Source of the DNA: Streptomyces sp. SID12488
Lineage (GTDB): Bacteria; Actinomycetota; Actinomycetes; Streptomycetales; Streptomycetaceae
Direction of reading: 5' to 3'
Assembly (NCBI RefSeq): GCF_010548275.1
Contig: NZ_JAAGLT010000036.1
Location: 1 to 64,000, forward strand
Length of the DNA: 64,000 bases
The position numbers and the translations under genes were made by a program. Shown here piece by piece: positions 41,780-50,006 of this stretch. The notes beneath the pieces are model-generated. The model was not told the DNA's origin. It did not search any database and was given only the letters and a program-made list of their open reading frames with translations. Within the stretch, counting starts at the first letter, position 1. The number at the start of each line of letters is the position of its first letter.

Positions 41780-43576
41780 ATGAGGGAAGTCCGGGAGGCA
41801 TTTCACCGGTTCTGGCCTTTGACGCGCGGCGACCGGAAATGGCTGGTGGCGATTGTCACTTGCGTGGTGGTGTCCGCGCTGGCCGAGACCGCCGCGATCC
41901 TGCTGTTCGCGGAACTGACGGACAACGCCCTGAAAGCGGGTTCCCTCGCCGCTTTCTGGGGACCGGCCGGTGCCTGGCTCGCCGTCGCCGTGCTCGGCGC
42001 GCTCGTCGGCTACGCCGGAAACTCGCTCGCCACCTGGACCGCAGAGAGATTCGTCCTGCGGCTGAGGGCCGGTGTGTTCCGGCATGTGCAGGATCTGCCG
42101 CCCGACTTCTTCCAGAAGCACCGTCAGGGCGACCTGGTGGAGCGACTGACGGGAGACGTTGAGGCCATCGAACAGATGGTCGTGTCCGGTGTCGTCGGTA
42201 CCGTCTCCGCCGCCTTCTCGGCTCTCTTCTACTCCGCTGCCGCCCTCTGGCTGCGCTGGGACCTGGCCCTCGTCACCTTCTTCCTGGCGCCCCTCTTCCT
42301 GCTCGCCGCCCGCCGCTTCGCCGGCCGTATCAGGACGGCGAGCCAGGACGAGCGCGTCGCCGACGGCGCGATCACCTCCGTGGTGGAGGAGTCCCTCGGC
42401 AACATCGTCCTCACCCAGGCCTACAACCGCCGCGGCGACGAGGAGAAGCGCCTTGACCGCGAGGCCCGCGCCTGGATGAAGGCGAGTGTGCGCGGGGCGC
42501 GGCTGAGTGAGATGTACGAACAGTTCGTCGAGGTCGTCGAGACGCTGTGCGTCCTCACGGTGATCGGGCTCGGCGTCTGGGAGATCTCCGCCGGCCGGAT
42601 GTCGCTGGGCGCGCTCCTCGCCTTCGCGGCCTTCGTCGGTTACCTCTATCCGCCGATCCGCAGTCTCGGCCAGCTCGGCCTGACCCTCACGGCGGCGACC
42701 GCGGGCGCGGAGCGCCTCGGCGAGCTGCTGGACGCCGAGCCCGCCGTCACCGACCCGGCGGAACCGGTCGCGGGGTGGCCGGTACGCGGCTGGGTCAGCG
42801 TCCACGGCGCCTCCTTCACCTACCCGGGCGGGGGAGGGGACCGGCGGCCGTCGCTGCGCGAGGTGACCTTCACGGCCGCCCCCGGCGAACTGGTCCTGAT
42901 CACCGGAGCGAGCGGCGCCGGCAAATCCACCCTGTCGAAACTCCTCACCCGCTTCTACGACCCCTCGGCGGGCGTGATCTGCCTGGACGGCGTGCCGCTG
43001 ACTGACGTCCCCCTCACCTTCCTGCGCGAGAACGTGGTGCTGCTGCCGCAGGAGACGCTGATCCTGCACGGGTCGATCCGCGAGAACATCGAGTGCGGGC
43101 GCCCCGGCGCGAGCGACGCGGACATCGAGGCGGCGGCACGGGCGGCCGACGCGCACGACTTCGTCACCGCGCTCCCCGAGGGGTACGGCACGAGGATCGC
43201 CCCCGGCACGGCCACGCTCTCCGGCGGCCAGTTGCAGCGGATCGCCATCGCCCGGGCCATGCTGCGCCGGGCCCCGGTACTGGTCCTCGACGAGCCGACG
43301 GCCGGCCTGGACTCGATCGCCGCCCGCCGGATCGTCCCGGCACTGCGCCGGTTGATGACGGGCCGTACGACCATCATGATCACCCACGATCTCAGCCTCG
43401 CCCCGGACGCCGACCGCATCCTGGTCGTCGACGAGGGCCGCCTCGCGGAGACGGGCACGCACGACGAACTGATGGCGCGGGGCGGGGTGTACGCGAGGCT
43501 CGCGGTGCCGCTGCTCCCCCAACCCGCCGATTCCTACCGGCGGGAGGAGACGTTGACGCTCGCCCTGAGGGTGTAG
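41780..43576 (+). CDS. type I ABC exporter (permease-ATPase fusion)
   Basis: The 598-residue protein has six membrane helices and an ATPase domain with Walker A GASGAGKST, the signature LSGGQLQR, Walker B VLVLDEPTAGL and the H-loop MITHDLSL. It is the MsbA/LmrA-like form that exports lipids, peptides or drugs. ATG 41780 is 6 nt after GGGGAG. The 3' end overlaps the convergent response regulator gene by 43 bp. It follows the small basic peptide gene, which may encode its cargo; it has no peptidase C39 domain. Confidence 0.9.
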   Translation: MREVREAFHRFWPLTRGDRKWLVAIVTCVVVSALAETAAILLFAELTDNALKAGSLAAFWGPAGAWLAVAVLGALVGYAGNSLATWTAERFVLRLRAGVFRHVQDLPPDFFQKHRQGDLVERLTGDVEAIEQMVVSGVVGTVSAAFSALFYSAAALWLRWDLALVTFFLAPLFLLAARRFAGRIRTASQDERVADGAITSVVEESLGNIVLTQAYNRRGDEEKRLDREARAWMKASVRGARLSEMYEQFVEVVETLCVLTVIGLGVWEISAGRMSLGALLAFAAFVGYLYPPIRSLGQLGLTLTAATAGAERLGELLDAEPAVTDPAEPVAGWPVRGWVSVHGASFTYPGGGGDRRPSLREVTFTAAPGELVLITGASGAGKSTLSKLLTRFYDPSAGVICLDGVPLTDVPLTFLRENVVLLPQETLILHGSIRENIECGRPGASDADIEAAARAADAHDFVTALPEGYGTRIAPGTATLSGGQLQRIAIARAMLRRAPVLVLDEPTAGLDSIAARRIVPALRRLMTGRTTIMITHDLSLAPDADRILVVDEGRLAETGTHDELMARGGVYARLAVPLLPQPADSYRREETLTLALRV

Positions 43577-44256
43577 CCCATCCCCCGGACGGTGTGGATG
43601 AGCCGGGGTTCGCCCCGGCTCTCCAGCTTCCGGCGCAGGTACATGACGTACACGTCAAGGGTGTTGGAGTGGGGCTCGAAGTCGAAGCCCCAGACGTCCT
43701 TGAGGATCTGGACCCGGCCGAGGACCTTTTCGGGCCGCCGCAGCAGGTATTCGAGGAGGTTGAACTCGGTCTTGGTGAGGTCGAGTCGGCGGTCGGCGCG
43801 GGTGACGGTACGAGTCCGCGGGTCCAGGAGGACGTCCTGGAAGCTGAGACCCGCGAGCGGCGAGGGCGGCCGGGGTTCGCGTTGAGGACTCCGGCGCAGC
43901 AACGCCCGTACCCGCGCGAGGAGTTCCTCGGTGGCGAAGGGTTTCGCGAGGTAGTCGTCGGCGCCGTTGTCGAGCGCGACGATCCGGTCCCCGACCGCGG
44001 CCCGTCCGGTGATCATCAGGATCGGGACGGTGCACCCCGAGGCCCGTAGCCGCCGGGTCGCGGCGAGCCCGTCGAGGCCGGGCATGGTGACGTCCATGAG
44101 CACGAGGTCGGGTGCGGTCTCCGGTTCGGCCACCAATGCGAGCGCCGCGCGGCCGTCCCCGGCGAGCACGGTCTCGTACCCCTCGAACCTGAGCACTCGG
44201 TCGAGCCCTTCACGTACGGCCGCGTCGTCGTCGGCCAGCAGGATCTTCCGCGTCAT
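43534..44256 (-). CDS. orphan OmpR/PhoB-type response regulator
   Basis: The 240-residue regulator has a receiver domain with acidic pair DD and Asp in LVLMDVTMPG, Thr in LMITGRAA (Thr) and Lys in LAKPFA, and a winged-helix DNA-binding domain (ILKDVWGFDFEP). No histidine kinase is adjacent. Its DNA-binding half is almost identical in key residues to the MprA-like regulator at 51458-52195, so it may be a duplicated copy that shares DNA sites or the kinase. It lies convergent with, and overlaps, the exporter gene. Confidence 0.88.
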   Translation of the reverse strand: MTRKILLADDDAAVREGLDRVLRFEGYETVLAGDGRAALALVAEPETAPDLVLMDVTMPGLDGLAATRRLRASGCTVPILMITGRAAVGDRIVALDNGADDYLAKPFATEELLARVRALLRRSPQREPRPPSPLAGLSFQDVLLDPRTRTVTRADRRLDLTKTEFNLLEYLLRRPEKVLGRVQILKDVWGFDFEPHSNTLDVYVMYLRRKLESRGEPRLIHTVRGMGYTLRASVNVSSRR

Positions 44257-44300
44257 CTCAATACGGTCTGACGAAGCGCTGTGCTGGGCCTGGCAGGCGG

Positions 44301-45026
44301 TTATGCGTTGGCTACCGCTCGCGCGCAGCGCCAGTGGAGGAAGGCCGCGAGAAGGGCGAAGACGGCCAGCGGGATCCACAGGAGCAGAAGGAGGATCGGT
44401 GGATCGTCCGTCGTGACCGTCAGCACCAGGCAGAGCAGGAAGGTGCACAAAAGCACGACGAGCGTGCCGGTGGCCGCCCGCTCCCAGGCCTTGCGGTGCG
44501 CGGTCCGCCTCAGGATGTGCGCCTCGGTCGCCGGGCGCGGCTCCCAGGCCGTGCCCCGGTGCCGGGCGGCGACGGCTCGCAGCTCGTCGACCTCGGCCGG
44601 TGGGTCGTCCAACTGCCAGTCGTCGACGTGCGGGAGGAGAAACCGTCGGCCGTCGGTGTCGTACAGGTGGACCAGCCACTTGCGCGCGTTGGAGGGTGCC
44701 TTGGGGACCGGTTGGGCCCGGATGTCGTAGATGTCGTGCCAGGCCCACCGGCGTTCGATCACGGCCCCGCGCACGACGACTCCGCGCGTGTCCACCAGCG
44801 TGTGCCCGCGGCGCATGTACAGCATCCACCGAGCGAGGATCGTCACAAGGGCCGCCAGGAGGGCGAGCTTCACCCAATCGGCCACGGGGGTCGACCGGTT
44901 GAGTTGGAGCAGGCAGTACAACGACATGAAGCCGAAGGAGACGAGCACCCCCCGGGGCAACTTCCGCCGCTTCCGGTACTCCCGCTCGATCCCGCCACCG
45001 CCAACGCCACCGACGTCCCCGCCCAT
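44301..45026 (-). CDS. PH-domain-like membrane protein
   Basis: The 241-residue product has two helices near the N-terminus and two near the C-terminus (LVVLLCTFLLCLVLTV and ILLLLLWIPLAVFAL) around a soluble middle of about 90 residues. The strand pattern (GHTLVDTRGVVVRGA, WLVHLYDTDGRRFLLP) resembles bacterial PH domains. It lies 44 bp before the response regulator and could share its transcript. The function is unknown. Confidence 0.62.
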   Translation of the reverse strand: MGGDVGGVGGGGIEREYRKRRKLPRGVLVSFGFMSLYCLLQLNRSTPVADWVKLALLAALVTILARWMLYMRRGHTLVDTRGVVVRGAVIERRWAWHDIYDIRAQPVPKAPSNARKWLVHLYDTDGRRFLLPHVDDWQLDDPPAEVDELRAVAARHRGTAWEPRPATEAHILRRTAHRKAWERAATGTLVVLLCTFLLCLVLTVTTDDPPILLLLLWIPLAVFALLAAFLHWRCARAVANA

Positions 45027-45080
45027 CGACCCTCCCCAGAGCCTGTAATGGAGTGATCGTAGAGCGGGGACCTGTGCACG

Positions 45081-47186
45081 TCAGGAGGCGGACGGTGTCC
45101 AGTCGCCCAGCCAGTCCGCGACCTCCTGGCCGGTGGCCTGGGCGTCGGTCAGTTGCGGGCGGTCGGTGCTCGCGGCGCCCGAGCCCGCGCCGGTGTTCTT
45201 GTACTCGGCGAAGCGGTCGTCCTTCCACGAGAAGCCGCTCATGTCGGTCCACGGGGTGGTCCTGATCGCGGCGCTGAGGGAGGTGTTGCGGATGGTGGTC
45301 TGCGGGTCGAGGGTCGCGTCGCCGCCCGCGTGCCAGGGGCGGCCGAGGTAGAAGCTGCGGTCGGAGACGTCGCCGTTCACCGTGGAGTTGGCGATCAGGA
45401 TGCCCTTGCGGTTCGCGGCGGTGCTGGGGGCCGTGACGTAACCGGCCGAGGTGCCGTTCCAGCGCTTCTTCAGGGTGATGACCGACTTGTCGATCACGGC
45501 GGTGGCCCGGCCGAAGATGAAGTCGGTGTTGCCGACGACGTAGGAGTTGGTGATGTAGACGCGGCCCAGCTTGTCCTTGGACGCGGTGTCCACGAGCAGG
45601 GTGTCCTGGTCGCCGCTGACGATGACGCTGTCGAGGAACACCTTGTCGGCGGAGGTGCGTAGGGCGACCGCCTGGTTGGCGATGTCCTGGTGCGCGGCCT
45701 CGTCGAAGTCGTTGGAGATGGTCAGGTTGCGAGCCTGGAAGTCGTCCGCGTCGACGGCGACCGTGGCGCTCCCGCCGGTGCCGTACGTGCCGGAACCGTC
45801 GGGCTTCGGCGTACCGGACGCGTTGTTGTAGACGATCGTGGTGTCCTTGCGGCTGCCGCCACTGCCCTGGATGGTGACGTGCGGCTTGTTGGACGGCACC
45901 TTGACCAGCTCGCGGTACGTCCCCGGCTTGACGGAGATGACCACCCGGGAGGCGTTGTTCGCGGGTACGGCGTTCACGGCGGCCTGCACGGTCCGGTACT
46001 GGCCGGAGCCGTCGGCGGCGACGGTGAGGGTGGTCGCAGCGGTGGCGGCGGCGGACGTGGTCGTTGCTGTGCTCGCCTTGGCCACCGAACTGCGCGGCCC
46101 CACACCGGACTTGAGGAGTGTGGGCACGTCGGCCGTCTTGTCCAGGGTGTAGCCGTAGTACGTCTTGGGGTCCCAGGCCGCGCCCGACCCTCCGCTCTCG
46201 TTCTTGCCGGTCGTACCCGAGAAGATGTTGCCGCGCTGGACGAGGGTTGCAGTGGCGTCGCGGACGACGGGGTTGGTCATGCCCTGGAAGTAGGAGTTCT
46301 CCAGCACCATGTTGGTCTTCCCGCGCGAGTAATTGCCGTACGAGGACTTGATGGTGGTCCCCGCCTCGTCCTCCAGGAAGTTGTTGTAGAGGTGGGCGTG
46401 GGCCACGTTGTCGGTGGACGGGTTGCGCTGCTCGGTCTCGCGGATCCAGTTGTGGTGGATCGTGATGTCGGCGGTGGTGTTCTCGGTCCAGCCGATGCCG
46501 AAGGCCTTGTTGTCCTGGCTCAGCCTGTTCCAGGAGACGGTCAGGTAGGTCGTGTCCTTGCGGCTGTCGATGAGACCGTCGGCCATGTGCCGCAGGTCGT
46601 TGTGATCGATCCACACATGATGGGCACCGTCCATCTGGATGGCGTCGAAGTCGTGTTCCTTGTCGTTCCAGACGCCCTGGTAGGCGTCCCGGATGGTGAG
46701 GTTCCGGATGATGACGTTGTGGACCCCGGTGCCGAGGAAGAACCCGCCGCCGACGATCTGCCCGGAGGTCCCGGACCCGATGATGGTCTTGTCGGAGGCG
46801 ACCTTGATCTCCTTGCCGACCGGGTTCATGTTGATGGTCGCGGCGACGACGATGACGTACGGCTCGCCGGCGGTCGCGTACTTCTCCAGGTCGGCGAGCG
46901 TCTTCACGGTGACGGTCTGGCCGTCCCGGCCGCCGTAAGTCCCGTTCTGACCAAGGGCGTTGACGGAGGCGAAGCCGTTGGCGACGTCGGTGACACCGGC
47001 GAGGGCGGAGGCGGTGGAGTCGGCAGAGGTGGCGGCGGACGCCTTCGGCTGCGCGTCCGCGCCGAACACGCCCAGGGCGGCGCCGTAGGCCATGGCACCG
47101 GCGGAGACCAGGGCCAGCGGTACGCCGGCCACCAGAGCGGTCTTGCGGCGGCGGTGACGGCTGGACTTGCTGCGGGATGCGCTCAC
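45081..47186 (-). CDS. secreted pectate lyase - pectin methylesterase fusion
   Basis: The 701-residue exported enzyme joins two pectin-active modules. The N-terminal part (about residues 65-360) is a PL1 pectate lyase with VWIDHND, the Ca-dependent motif, and HAHLYNNF. The C-terminal part (about 390-690) is a CE8 methylesterase with PGTYREL, QDTLLVD, DFIFGRA and LGRPWH. The esterase would remove methyl groups and so make the pectate substrate of the lyase. A signal helix follows HRRRKTALVAG. The start is GTG, 6 nt after GGAAG. It diverges from an AraC-type regulator gene. Confidence 0.94.
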   Translation of the reverse strand: MSASRSKSSRHRRRKTALVAGVPLALVSAGAMAYGAALGVFGADAQPKASAATSADSTASALAGVTDVANGFASVNALGQNGTYGGRDGQTVTVKTLADLEKYATAGEPYVIVVAATINMNPVGKEIKVASDKTIIGSGTSGQIVGGGFFLGTGVHNVIIRNLTIRDAYQGVWNDKEHDFDAIQMDGAHHVWIDHNDLRHMADGLIDSRKDTTYLTVSWNRLSQDNKAFGIGWTENTTADITIHHNWIRETEQRNPSTDNVAHAHLYNNFLEDEAGTTIKSSYGNYSRGKTNMVLENSYFQGMTNPVVRDATATLVQRGNIFSGTTGKNESGGSGAAWDPKTYYGYTLDKTADVPTLLKSGVGPRSSVAKASTATTTSAAATAATTLTVAADGSGQYRTVQAAVNAVPANNASRVVISVKPGTYRELVKVPSNKPHVTIQGSGGSRKDTTIVYNNASGTPKPDGSGTYGTGGSATVAVDADDFQARNLTISNDFDEAAHQDIANQAVALRTSADKVFLDSVIVSGDQDTLLVDTASKDKLGRVYITNSYVVGNTDFIFGRATAVIDKSVITLKKRWNGTSAGYVTAPSTAANRKGILIANSTVNGDVSDRSFYLGRPWHAGGDATLDPQTTIRNTSLSAAIRTTPWTDMSGFSWKDDRFAEYKNTGAGSGAASTDRPQLTDAQATGQEVADWLGDWTPSAS

Positions 47187-47348
47187 GGCTGCTTCCGATC
47201 AAGTGAGGGGGCAAGGGGGGTTAACTGGAGGGGGAACCACGTCACTTGGCTGTTGCAGCCGGGGAGGGAAAGGTTGCCGGTGATGCGGAGACGGTGACCG
47301 GGGACTGGGGATCGGGGTTCGGTGACCGGGGGCCGGAAGGGAAGCGGA

Positions 47349-48332
47349 ATGATCGGGACGGTGTTCCGTACCACGGACGTACCTGTGGGAGACAGGTTCG
47401 ACTACTGGCAGGAACTGGTCGGCCGGACGCGCTCCAGCGCACTCGTCAGCGAGCACGCCGCCGACTTCTGGGCGGAGCAGCGGCTGATGGAACTGGGGCC
47501 GGTGGTCGTGAGCCAGATGTCGTTCCTGCCCACGCGCTACCGGCGGACCGAGAAACTGGTGCGCCAGGCCGACCCCGAGCTGTATCACCTGACGCTGCTG
47601 ATCGACGGCGGGCTGGGCCTCGAGCACGCCGGGCGGACCAGCACGTTCACCTCGCGCGACCTGCACCTGGCCGACAGTTCGCAGCCGTACGACGTCAGGT
47701 CGGCGGACGACCGGCAGGGCGGCATAGTCAGGGGAATGGCCGTGGACTTCCCCAAGGCACTGCTGCCCCTGCCGCCGCACCGGGTAAGGGAGTTGCTGGG
47801 GCTGAACCTGCCGGGGCGCGAGGGGGTCGGTGCGCTCCTGGCGGAGTTCGTCGTCGGGCTGAACCGGCAGATCGACACCCTCCAGCCGTCCGACGCGCCC
47901 CGCCTGGGCACGGTCGTGATCGACCTCATGTCGGCCTGGTTCGCGCAACTGCTGGAAGCAGAGGCTGCGTTGTCCCCGGAGACCCGGGGGCGGGCCATGG
48001 CCGAACGCGTCCAGACGTTCATCCGGCAGAACCTGCACGACCCCGAACTGACGCCACCCGTGATCGCCGCCGCCCACAACATCTCGCTCAGCTATCTGCA
48101 CCGCATCTTCCAGCAGCAGATGCCGGGGGAGACGGTCGCGGCCTGGATCCGTCGCCGACGTGTGGAGAACGCCCACCGGGACCTGGCAGACGGCTCGTTG
48201 CGCTGTACGCCGATCCATGTCATCGCCGCCCGCTGGGGGTACCCGCGCCCGTCCGACTTCACGCGGGCGTTCCGCGCGGAGTTCGGGATGTCGCCCAGGG
48301 AGTACAGACAACAGGCGCTGTGCGAGCGGTAA
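47349..48332 (+). CDS. AraC-family transcriptional regulator
   Basis: The 327-residue regulator has an N-terminal AraC_binding_2-like domain (DRFDYWQELVGRTRSSA) and a C-terminal double helix-turn-helix ending in PSDFTRAFRAEFGMSPREYR. The ATG follows GGAAGGGAAGCGG. It is divergent from the pectinase gene, so it likely controls it. No effector is identified. Confidence 0.9.
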   Translation: MIGTVFRTTDVPVGDRFDYWQELVGRTRSSALVSEHAADFWAEQRLMELGPVVVSQMSFLPTRYRRTEKLVRQADPELYHLTLLIDGGLGLEHAGRTSTFTSRDLHLADSSQPYDVRSADDRQGGIVRGMAVDFPKALLPLPPHRVRELLGLNLPGREGVGALLAEFVVGLNRQIDTLQPSDAPRLGTVVIDLMSAWFAQLLEAEAALSPETRGRAMAERVQTFIRQNLHDPELTPPVIAAAHNISLSYLHRIFQQQMPGETVAAWIRRRRVENAHRDLADGSLRCTPIHVIAARWGYPRPSDFTRAFRAEFGMSPREYRQQALCER

Positions 48333-48429
48333 CAGACCAGGAGTAGACGCAGCGCCAAGGAACTGTGGACCGACTGGCAACGACAACAGGGCGGCGGCCC
48401 GGCATTGTTGATTCCGCAACGGGGGAAAT

Positions 48430-48473
48430 CTCGGTCGCGGAGCTGATGCGATCTGCTCGACTCCGCGACCGAG
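48430..48473. terminator. hairpin between convergent genes
   Basis: CTCGGTCGCGGAG and CTCCGCGACCGAG form a perfect 13-bp stem with an 18-nt loop between the AraC-type gene and the small minus-strand gene. Confidence 0.75.
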
Positions 48474-48483
48474 GAAACCGGCA

Positions 48484-48756
48484 TCACCACTCCGCCGGAA
48501 TCCGCTCACCCCGGCTGACCGCGATCCGCAGGACGTCCGCCAGCGACTCGGTAGCCCGCGTGAGCGCGAACCGCACGGCGCGCTCCCCCGCCCTGGGGTC
48601 ACCGAGCAGGACCCGCGCCCCCTTCAACACCTGCTCCCCGGAGTCCAGTTGGGCCTCCTCGATGTCGTCGGCGAGGAGAGAGAGCCGACTGAGGTCGCTG
48701 TCGGTGCTGAGATAGCAGGGTTGGCCTTCGGGAGTGGTCCAGGGGAGCAGGCGCAT
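48484..48756 (-). CDS. small conserved protein next to the XRE-DUF397 pair
   Basis: The 90-residue protein starts MRLLPWTTPEGQPCYL and has a helical C-terminus (LTRATESLADVLRIAVSRG). I recall Streptomyces proteins of this type beside XRE-DUF397 loci. It is divergent from the XRE gene and has no export signal. The role is unknown. Confidence 0.7.
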   Translation of the reverse strand: MRLLPWTTPEGQPCYLSTDSDLSRLSLLADDIEEAQLDSGEQVLKGARVLLGDPRAGERAVRFALTRATESLADVLRIAVSRGERIPAEW

Positions 48757-48890
48757 GGGCGGGGGCCCTTCGGTGGGGGTGGGCGTGACGAGCGATGATT
48801 ACCGTTCGCGTTCAGATCGTCACTGCCTCGACGTACTCTGCGGAAGAGGGCGGGCGTTGCCGGGGCGCCCAGGCAACGGCGAGGGCTGAC

Positions 48891-49706
48891 ATGGGCGAAC
48901 AGGTTGACGGGGACGGCGAGTCGGGCCGGGCGGTGCTGGGGCGCACGCTCAGGTTCCTGCGCGAGAAGGCGGGCAAGTCGCTCGGCCAACTCTCCGAGGA
49001 GACCGGCTATGACAAGAGCTACCTGTCCCGACTGGAGTCGGGCGAACGGCTGTCCAAGGTGACGGTCATGGAGGACCTGGACACGTATTACGAGGCCGGT
49101 GACCTGCTGGTGAGTCACTGGAGGGTGGCTCGGCTGGATGCGTTCAAGGACCAGTACAAGGAGTTCATGGGGTTGGAGGGGACGGCGCGGCTGATGTGGA
49201 AGTTCAGCTTGGTGGTGCCCGGTCTGCTCCAGACGGAGGACTTCGCCCGCGAGGTGTTGTCTATGGTCCAGACAACGGCTGACAGCGAGGAGTCGGTTGA
49301 GGAGCAGGTGGCGGCGCGACTCGGTCGTCAGTACCTGCTGCGGCAGAAGCCGTTGGCCGACGCTCGCGTCATCATCGACGAGGGCGCCTTCCGGCGACCG
49401 GCTGCCAGCGCCAAGACGTGGAGTGAACAGATCCTGCACCTTGAGGCCGCCGCTCAGTGGTCCAACGTGACGCTCCAAGTGCTCCCATTTTCAGCGGGAG
49501 TTCACCATCACATGTCCGGGTCGCTGACGCTGCTCTGGCAGAAGGACGGAAGTGGCGCCGCCTACATGGAGGGCAACGGGTGCCGCGAGTTGACCGAGGA
49601 TCCGGACGATGTTCTGCGGCGTCGACTGTCCTACGATCGGCTCCGCGACATGGCGTTGTCCCCGTCGGACTCGCTCACGTTCATCAGGGACCTACTGGAG
49701 GAGTAG
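48891..49706 (+). CDS. XRE-family regulator with DUF5753
   Basis: The 271-residue protein has an N-terminal helix-turn-helix (LGQLSEETGYDKSYLSRLESGER) and the C-terminal DUF5753 domain, with ALARLMWKFS-like and VPGLLQTEDFARE motifs. Streptomyces carries dozens of such regulators next to DUF397 genes. ATG 48891 lies 5 nt after GAGGG. It ends 5 bp before the DUF397 gene, and together they look like a compact regulator pair, possibly of toxin-antitoxin type, though no toxin motif is known. Confidence 0.9.
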   Translation: MGEQVDGDGESGRAVLGRTLRFLREKAGKSLGQLSEETGYDKSYLSRLESGERLSKVTVMEDLDTYYEAGDLLVSHWRVARLDAFKDQYKEFMGLEGTARLMWKFSLVVPGLLQTEDFAREVLSMVQTTADSEESVEEQVAARLGRQYLLRQKPLADARVIIDEGAFRRPAASAKTWSEQILHLEAAAQWSNVTLQVLPFSAGVHHHMSGSLTLLWQKDGSGAAYMEGNGCRELTEDPDDVLRRRLSYDRLRDMALSPSDSLTFIRDLLEE

Positions 49707-49711
49707 AGATC

Positions 49712-49933
49712 ATGACGCGCACCCCTGACCTCAGCACGGCTATATGGCGCAAGTCGAGCTACAGCGAAGGGGGAGACAACGACTGCGTCGAGGTCGCCGA
49801 CGGCTACACCGGCCTGGTCCCGGTCCGGGACAGCAAGGCCCCGCGCTCGCGCCCGCTGGTCTTCACGGCGTTGTCCTGGTCCGCGTTCGTGGAGCGGGTC
49901 AAAGGTGAGCCCGGAGTGAACACCGTCGGGTGA
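49712..49933 (+). CDS. DUF397 protein
   Basis: The 73-residue protein has the DUF397 signature WRKSSYSEGGDNDCVEVA and VRDSKAPRSRPLVFTALSWSAFVE. GGAGGAG precedes its ATG. Such proteins are partners of the XRE-DUF5753 regulators; the upstream gene ends 5 bp before it. Confidence 0.92.
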   Translation: MTRTPDLSTAIWRKSSYSEGGDNDCVEVADGYTGLVPVRDSKAPRSRPLVFTALSWSAFVERVKGEPGVNTVG

Positions 49934-50006
49934 ACCAGGGAGAGCCAGGATCCGCAGATCCTGGTGTACGAGGTCTTCTGGCAAGAAGCCGAGCCGCTTG
50001 AGTTCC

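Noticed and set aside
43534..47214. A very long open minus-strand frame (over 1200 codons) extending upstream of the orphan response regulator
   Set aside because: Only the last 240 codons have protein character; the rest is antisense-free reading of the pectinase region in another frame, rich in Arg and Pro as expected from GC-rich shadow frames.
48891..49933. Classical toxin-antitoxin pair
   Set aside because: XRE-DUF5753 and DUF397 proteins have no known toxin fold; the pairing is regulatory by family knowledge.
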